A DNA stretch of 56,572 bases from DASVAL01 sp035649575 (GTDB lineage: Bacteria > Planctomycetota > UBA1135 > UBA2386), in NCBI GenBank assembly GCA_035649575.1, contig DASRJH010000098.1, forward strand, positions 1 to 56,572, written 5' to 3'. The translations under genes and the position numbers were made by a program. The notes beneath the pieces were generated by a model that was given only the letters and a program-made list of their open reading frames with translations, had not been told where the DNA came from and ran no database searches. The first letter of the stretch is position 1. Every line of letters begins with the position of its first letter. Below are positions 53,097 through 56,572 of the stretch, piece after piece.

Positions 53097-53860
53097 GACA
53101 GGCAGTCCGCCGGCTGCTGCGGCATCCGGGTTGGTCGTGGCTGAAGCGCGCCGTCTTCTTCGGCCGCGGTCTCGCGTTCGTCGGCCGGCGCTACGTCTGC
53201 CCGTGCTGCGGCTGGTCGCTGCGCGGCTTCGTCGGTCGTTGGGGCTTCGTGTCGCCGAACAAGGACGGCTACTGCCCGCGCTGCAACGCGAAGGCGCGTC
53301 ACCGGCGCATCTGGCTCTATCTCGAGCAGCGCGCGCGGCTGTCGTCGTTGGCCCAGGTCCTCGAGGTCGCGCCCTGGTGGTCGCTGGCGCGGCGTCTGCA
53401 GCGCATGCCGAACATCCGCTTCGTTGGGCTCGATCTCGAGCGCAGCGGCCCCCAGGTGACGGTCGTCGGCGACGCCGCGGCGATCCCGTTCCAAGCCGAC
53501 GTCTTCGACCTCGTGCTCTGCGTGCACGTGCTCGAACACATCGACGACGATCGCCGCGTCATGGCCGAGATGCACCGGGTGCTCAAGCCCGGAGGCGTCG
53601 CCGTCGTCAGCGTGCCGTTGCGCCTGGACCAGCCGACCCACGAGGACCCCACGATCACGGATCCCGAGCAGCGGGCCCGTTTGTTCGGCGAGCGCGGTCA
53701 CGTGCGCTGGTATGGACGCGACCTCGGCGATCGACTCGCGGCGGCGGGCTTCGACGTCTCTCTGGACCTCGCGAGCGACGTGCCCGAGGCCGTGCGCAGC
53801 AAGTACGGGCTGCGCAGCGACGAGAACATCTTCCACTGCATCAAGGCTGCAGCACCGTGA
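53093..53860 (+). CDS. Zinc-ribbon SAM-dependent methyltransferase
   Basis: 255 residues starting at GTG 53093, which overlaps the previous stop as GTGA and has a strong GGGAGG 5 bases upstream. The N-terminal part holds a zinc ribbon, CPCC (36-39) and CPRC (61-64). The class I methyltransferase domain follows: VLEVAPWWSL (89-98, motif I, with the usual glycine-rich loop replaced by APWWS), FVGLDLERSG (110-119), GDAAAIPF (126-133), DLVLCVHVLEHIDDD (139-153) and VLKPGGVAVVSVPL. The type 11 methyltransferase family acts on many small molecules and glycans. The zinc ribbon resembles that of methyltransferases in sugar-modification loci. Substrate unknown; coupling to the flippase gene suggests methylation before export. 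Confidence 0.8.
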   Translation: MRQAVRRLLRHPGWSWLKRAVFFGRGLAFVGRRYVCPCCGWSLRGFVGRWGFVSPNKDGYCPRCNAKARHRRIWLYLEQRARLSSLAQVLEVAPWWSLARRLQRMPNIRFVGLDLERSGPQVTVVGDAAAIPFQADVFDLVLCVHVLEHIDDDRRVMAEMHRVLKPGGVAVVSVPLRLDQPTHEDPTITDPEQRARLFGERGHVRWYGRDLGDRLAAAGFDVSLDLASDVPEAVRSKYGLRSDENIFHCIKAAAP

Positions 53861-55203
53861 CTTCCGCGACATCGAGCCCGCCTCACGGCATGTACCGCCG
53901 ACTGATCGGCGGCGGTGGCATGCTGTTCGGCATCCGCGTCGGCGGCGCGGTGCTCACATACGGATCGCAGGTCCTGCTCGCGCGTTGGATCGGTGGTGCG
54001 GAACTCGGCAGGTTCGTCGAGGTGTTCGCCTGGTGCCTGATCCTGTCGACGGCCTCGATGCTCGGGCTCGGCACCGCGGCGATGCGCTTCATCAGCGTCT
54101 ACATGGTCGCCAAGAGGTTCGGCGCGATCCGCGGCTTCATCACGAGCTCGCGCTGGATCGTGACGATCGTGAGCGTCGGTCTCGCGGCGATCGCGGGCAC
54201 GCTCGCGATCAGCCTCGGTTTCGTCGACTCGGACTCGGCGCGCAACACGCTGCTGCTGGGGCTCGCGTGCTCCCCCGGGATGGCGTGGCTCCGACTGCAC
54301 AGCGGCATCGCAAACGCGATGTCGTGGTTCGCGTTGGCGTTCTTCCCGAACATCTTCCTGCGGCCCCTGCTGCTGCTCGGCGCGGTGGCCATAGCACATG
54401 CGACTGGCTGGCTGACTACGGCCGGCGACGCCATGGCGCTGCAACTCGCAGTGATCATCGTGTCGATCATCGCGCAGGATGGGCTGCTCGTGCCGCGCCT
54501 GCGTCGCACCGTCCCTTTGGAACCGCCGGAGCGCGAGAACTCGGTCTGGGTCAAGACAGGCGCGCCGCTGCTGTTCGTCACGCTGTTCACGCAGTACTTC
54601 GCGGAGATCAGCGTCGTAGCCCTCGGCGCCTTCCTGCCCGACGCGGATGTCGCCGTGTTCAACGCCGGAATCCGGACTTCGATGTTCATCGGGTTCGGCC
54701 TGACCGCCATCGACACGCTCACGCTGCCGACCGTGACGCGTCTGTTCGCGGGCGGAGAACGCGCGAAGATGCAGTCCGTGCTCGTGCACGCGACGCGCGT
54801 CAAGTTCGTGGCCGCGGTGCTCGCAGTCGGATTCATGGCCGTGCTCGGCAAACCGCTGCTCGCGTTGTTCGGTCCGGAGTTCGTACAGGGACACTACGCG
54901 CTGATCATCCTGACGATCGCCCAGGTCGTGCGGGCCGCCATCGGACCGGTCGGCGAGATCCTCAGCGTCACGGGACACCAGAAGCAGTGCCTGCTCGTGT
55001 ACGCCGTGAGCTACGCTGCGTTGATCGGCCTCAATGCCGTACTGCTGGGTCCGTTCGGGGTCGTCGGCGGTGCTTTCGCCGTGCTCGCGGTGACAGCGTT
55101 CTCGAGCCTCTGGCTGCACTGGATCCTCGTGCGCGGTGCCGGCGTGCGTCCGTCGATCCTCGCTCGCGTGCCCGCCGCTCCGAAGTCACAGGAGACCATG
55201 TGA
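53857..55203 (+). CDS. Wzx-like polysaccharide flippase
   Basis: 448 residues, GTG 53857 overlapping the methyltransferase stop (GTGA). Many hydrophobic segments spread evenly give about 12-14 membrane spans. The N-terminus GGGMLFGIRVGGAVLTYGSQVLLARWIGGAELGRFV is typical of MOP-superfamily polysaccharide biosynthesis proteins, which translocate undecaprenyl-diphosphate-linked repeat units to the periplasm. Last gene of the operon. Its 3' end overlaps the convergent kinase-like gene by 18 bases. With the WbaP-type initiator and the ligase/polymerase-like and Wza/Wzz-like genes at the other end of the window, it completes a Wzx/Wzy-type pathway. Confidence 0.88.
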   Translation: MTSATSSPPHGMYRRLIGGGGMLFGIRVGGAVLTYGSQVLLARWIGGAELGRFVEVFAWCLILSTASMLGLGTAAMRFISVYMVAKRFGAIRGFITSSRWIVTIVSVGLAAIAGTLAISLGFVDSDSARNTLLLGLACSPGMAWLRLHSGIANAMSWFALAFFPNIFLRPLLLLGAVAIAHATGWLTTAGDAMALQLAVIIVSIIAQDGLLVPRLRRTVPLEPPERENSVWVKTGAPLLFVTLFTQYFAEISVVALGAFLPDADVAVFNAGIRTSMFIGFGLTAIDTLTLPTVTRLFAGGERAKMQSVLVHATRVKFVAAVLAVGFMAVLGKPLLALFGPEFVQGHYALIILTIAQVVRAAIGPVGEILSVTGHQKQCLLVYAVSYAALIGLNAVLLGPFGVVGGAFAVLAVTAFSSLWLHWILVRGAGVRPSILARVPAAPKSQETM

Positions 55204-56571
55204 CTGGAAGTGGCGTTCCAACATCAACAGCGTGTTCGACAGGCGCACCGGCTTGACCTTGACCCAGCACTCCAGCACCAGCTCCAGCAGATTCAGCGCC
55301 TCCCATGCAACGACCCGCGCCCGCGATACCGGCGCGCGCCGCGCGTACTGTTCCATGAAGCCCGCACAGACCGAGTCCATTTGATCGAGGATCGCCAGGC
55401 GTGACGCCGGATCGAGTGCCACGTCCTCTTCGTCGCTCTCCTCGCCGTGCGGCCTGCTCAGGGCGAAGTTCTTGGTCGCCGACAGGAACAGCGACAGATC
55501 GAGCGCCGGCTCGGCCTGGCCGTACTTGTCGAAGTCGATGAAGCTGACGTCACCCTCGTACAGCAGCACCTGGTTCGGGCGGAAGCTGCCGTGCGTCGGC
55601 ACTGGCAGATCGGCGGGAACGGCCGCGGCGAACGCAACCACGCGGCCCAGCAGCCGTGACGCGACTGCGGCGAGCGCCGCATTCACGGTGGCGAGTTGCT
55701 TGATCGTGTGGTCGAGCTCGTCGCACGCGTCCTCCCAGCTGAACGTCCTCCCGTGCAGAACCCCCGAGCTGTGCAGGGCCGCCATGCCGATCGCGGTCTT
55801 GTTCATGACGGCCCGCAACGCCTCGAGCGCCTCGGCCGTGCCTCCCGCTGCCGACCTGATGAGATCCTTCAGGTTCTGCCGCTCGGGCACCGGCCATTGC
55901 AGCAGCATGTTGAACTCGGGCAGGAAGCCGAGCGGCTCGGCGATGCGCACGGCGTCGCCGCGTGACAGCGGTGACGCCCACAGCGCGCGCATGGCTGCGA
56001 GAACGTCCGGCCCTTTGTCGTCCGAATATGTCTTGGCGATGACCCGATCGGGCAAGACGTTGGCGGTCTGCCCCCGTGGATAGGCAAGGCGGTAACGGAT
56101 CGTGCACCGGCCCCCTGCCTTGAGGCGCAATACCTCGGGCACGCACGACTGGATGCGCAGGTCGTCCGGCAGGAGGCCGACGGCGCGCAAGCCGCGCTCC
56201 AACATCACGCGCGCCGCCGCGGGGTCGGTGAGGCAGGTGCGCGCCAGCGGCCCGAATTCGGGCGGCGGCGCCTCGAACGAGAGCCGCAGCTCCGGCACGT
56301 GCCAGCTCCACTCGGCCGCGCCGAAGACCGCCGGAGCGGCCGCGCGCGGCGCTGCCGTTCGATCGGGCGGCGTCAGCGCGGCCTGCACGACGACGTCCTG
56401 CGCCTTCCCGGGCCGGAGACCCTGCACCGTCAGCGTGCACAGCGCGGTCCACTTGCCCTTCTTCATGCGGACGCGGCTCAGTGCACAATGGCACAGGGTC
56501 AAAGTGCCTGACGCAAATTCAGGGATCGACCCTGCCAATGCGGCGCCCAGCCGGGCGGGTTGCGCAAGCAC
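55186..56571 (-). CDS. Aminoglycoside-phosphotransferase-like protein (5' end outside the window)
   Basis: At least 461 residues; the frame reaches the window edge (a GTG at 56571 may be internal), so the N-terminus is uncertain. The N-terminal 100 residues are beta-rich. The kinase-like part has CTIRYRLAY and RVIAKTYSD (possible ATP-binding Lys180), a hinge-like FNMLLQWPVPERQNL, then PTHGSFRPNQVLLYEGDVSFIDFDKYG. In the APH family the catalytic loop is HGDxxxxN; here it is HGSFRPNQ, with serine in place of the catalytic aspartate, whereas the metal motif IDFD is retained. It may be inactive or use another residue. Role unknown; convergent with the flippase. Confidence 0.65.
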   Translation of the reverse strand: MLAQPARLGAALAGSIPEFASGTLTLCHCALSRVRMKKGKWTALCTLTVQGLRPGKAQDVVVQAALTPPDRTAAPRAAAPAVFGAAEWSWHVPELRLSFEAPPPEFGPLARTCLTDPAAARVMLERGLRAVGLLPDDLRIQSCVPEVLRLKAGGRCTIRYRLAYPRGQTANVLPDRVIAKTYSDDKGPDVLAAMRALWASPLSRGDAVRIAEPLGFLPEFNMLLQWPVPERQNLKDLIRSAAGGTAEALEALRAVMNKTAIGMAALHSSGVLHGRTFSWEDACDELDHTIKQLATVNAALAAVASRLLGRVVAFAAAVPADLPVPTHGSFRPNQVLLYEGDVSFIDFDKYGQAEPALDLSLFLSATKNFALSRPHGEESDEEDVALDPASRLAILDQMDSVCAGFMEQYARRAPVSRARVVAWEALNLLELVLECWVKVKPVRLSNTLLMLERHFQSHGLL

Positions 56572-56572
56572 G

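Noticed and set aside
1..56572. tRNA, rRNA or riboswitch genes
   Set aside because: No cloverleaf, rRNA-like conserved sequence or recognisable riboswitch core was found by reading either strand.

Overview
The window is a high-GC bacterial chromosome segment without rRNA, tRNA, insertion sequences or ribosomal-protein genes, so taxonomy is inferred. Very long secreted proteins built from PKD modules, short signal peptides ending in ATALVAQ-like sequence, and two secreted proteins with a C-terminal TFGxGCPGSxG module together suggest a Planctomycetota bacterium (Saltatorellus/Pla163-like). This is an inference from family resemblance only. The theme throughout is surface polysaccharide synthesis plus large secreted proteins.

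Region 1 (1-13.2 kb). Three tandem plus-strand copies (the first truncated by the window edge) of a secreted or lipid-anchored protein resembling clan-A glycoside hydrolases. Next are two tandem minus-strand copies of an O-antigen ligase/polymerase-like membrane protein, then a GT4 glycosyltransferase. A plus-strand export pair follows: a Wza-type outer-membrane lipoprotein overlapping a Wzz/BY-kinase-type co-polymerase. A protein-kinase-fold protein and a nucleotidyltransferase/thymidylate-kinase-like fusion end the region.

Region 2 (13.4-42.2 kb). Five paralogous minus-strand genes (796-1806 aa) encode a signal peptide, a beta-propeller-like N-terminus, then alternating PKD domains and a roughly 165-residue DNRLRE-like module; every protein ends in the latter. 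I count about 26 PKD and 13 DNRLRE-like modules. A frameshifted 3' remnant of a sixth copy lies at 32.3-32.4 kb. Two plus-strand paralogs with the GCPGS module each sit divergently beside one of these genes, so a divergent pair appears twice.

Region 3 (42.2-56.6 kb). This is a surface-glycan locus with an apparent phosphonate branch. It holds a WbaP-type initiating phosphotransferase, a stand-alone nucleotidyltransferase, a CDP-glycerol-glycerophosphotransferase-like protein, a D-2-hydroxyacid dehydrogenase, phosphonopyruvate decarboxylase, and a PEP mutase fused to a nucleotidyltransferase. A divergent, tightly overlapping plus-strand operon follows: ATP-grasp ligase, an unassigned protein, a zinc-ribbon methyltransferase and a Wzx-like flippase. 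A kinase-fold protein runs off the right edge. The inferred logic is that PEP is converted to phosphonopyruvate and phosphonoacetaldehyde, reduced or otherwise modified, activated as a CMP-phosphonate, and transferred to a glycan that is flipped, polymerised and exported by machinery encoded at both ends of the window. An eight-copy 13-bp tandem repeat fills the junction between the decarboxylase and dehydrogenase genes and is the most unusual small-scale feature.
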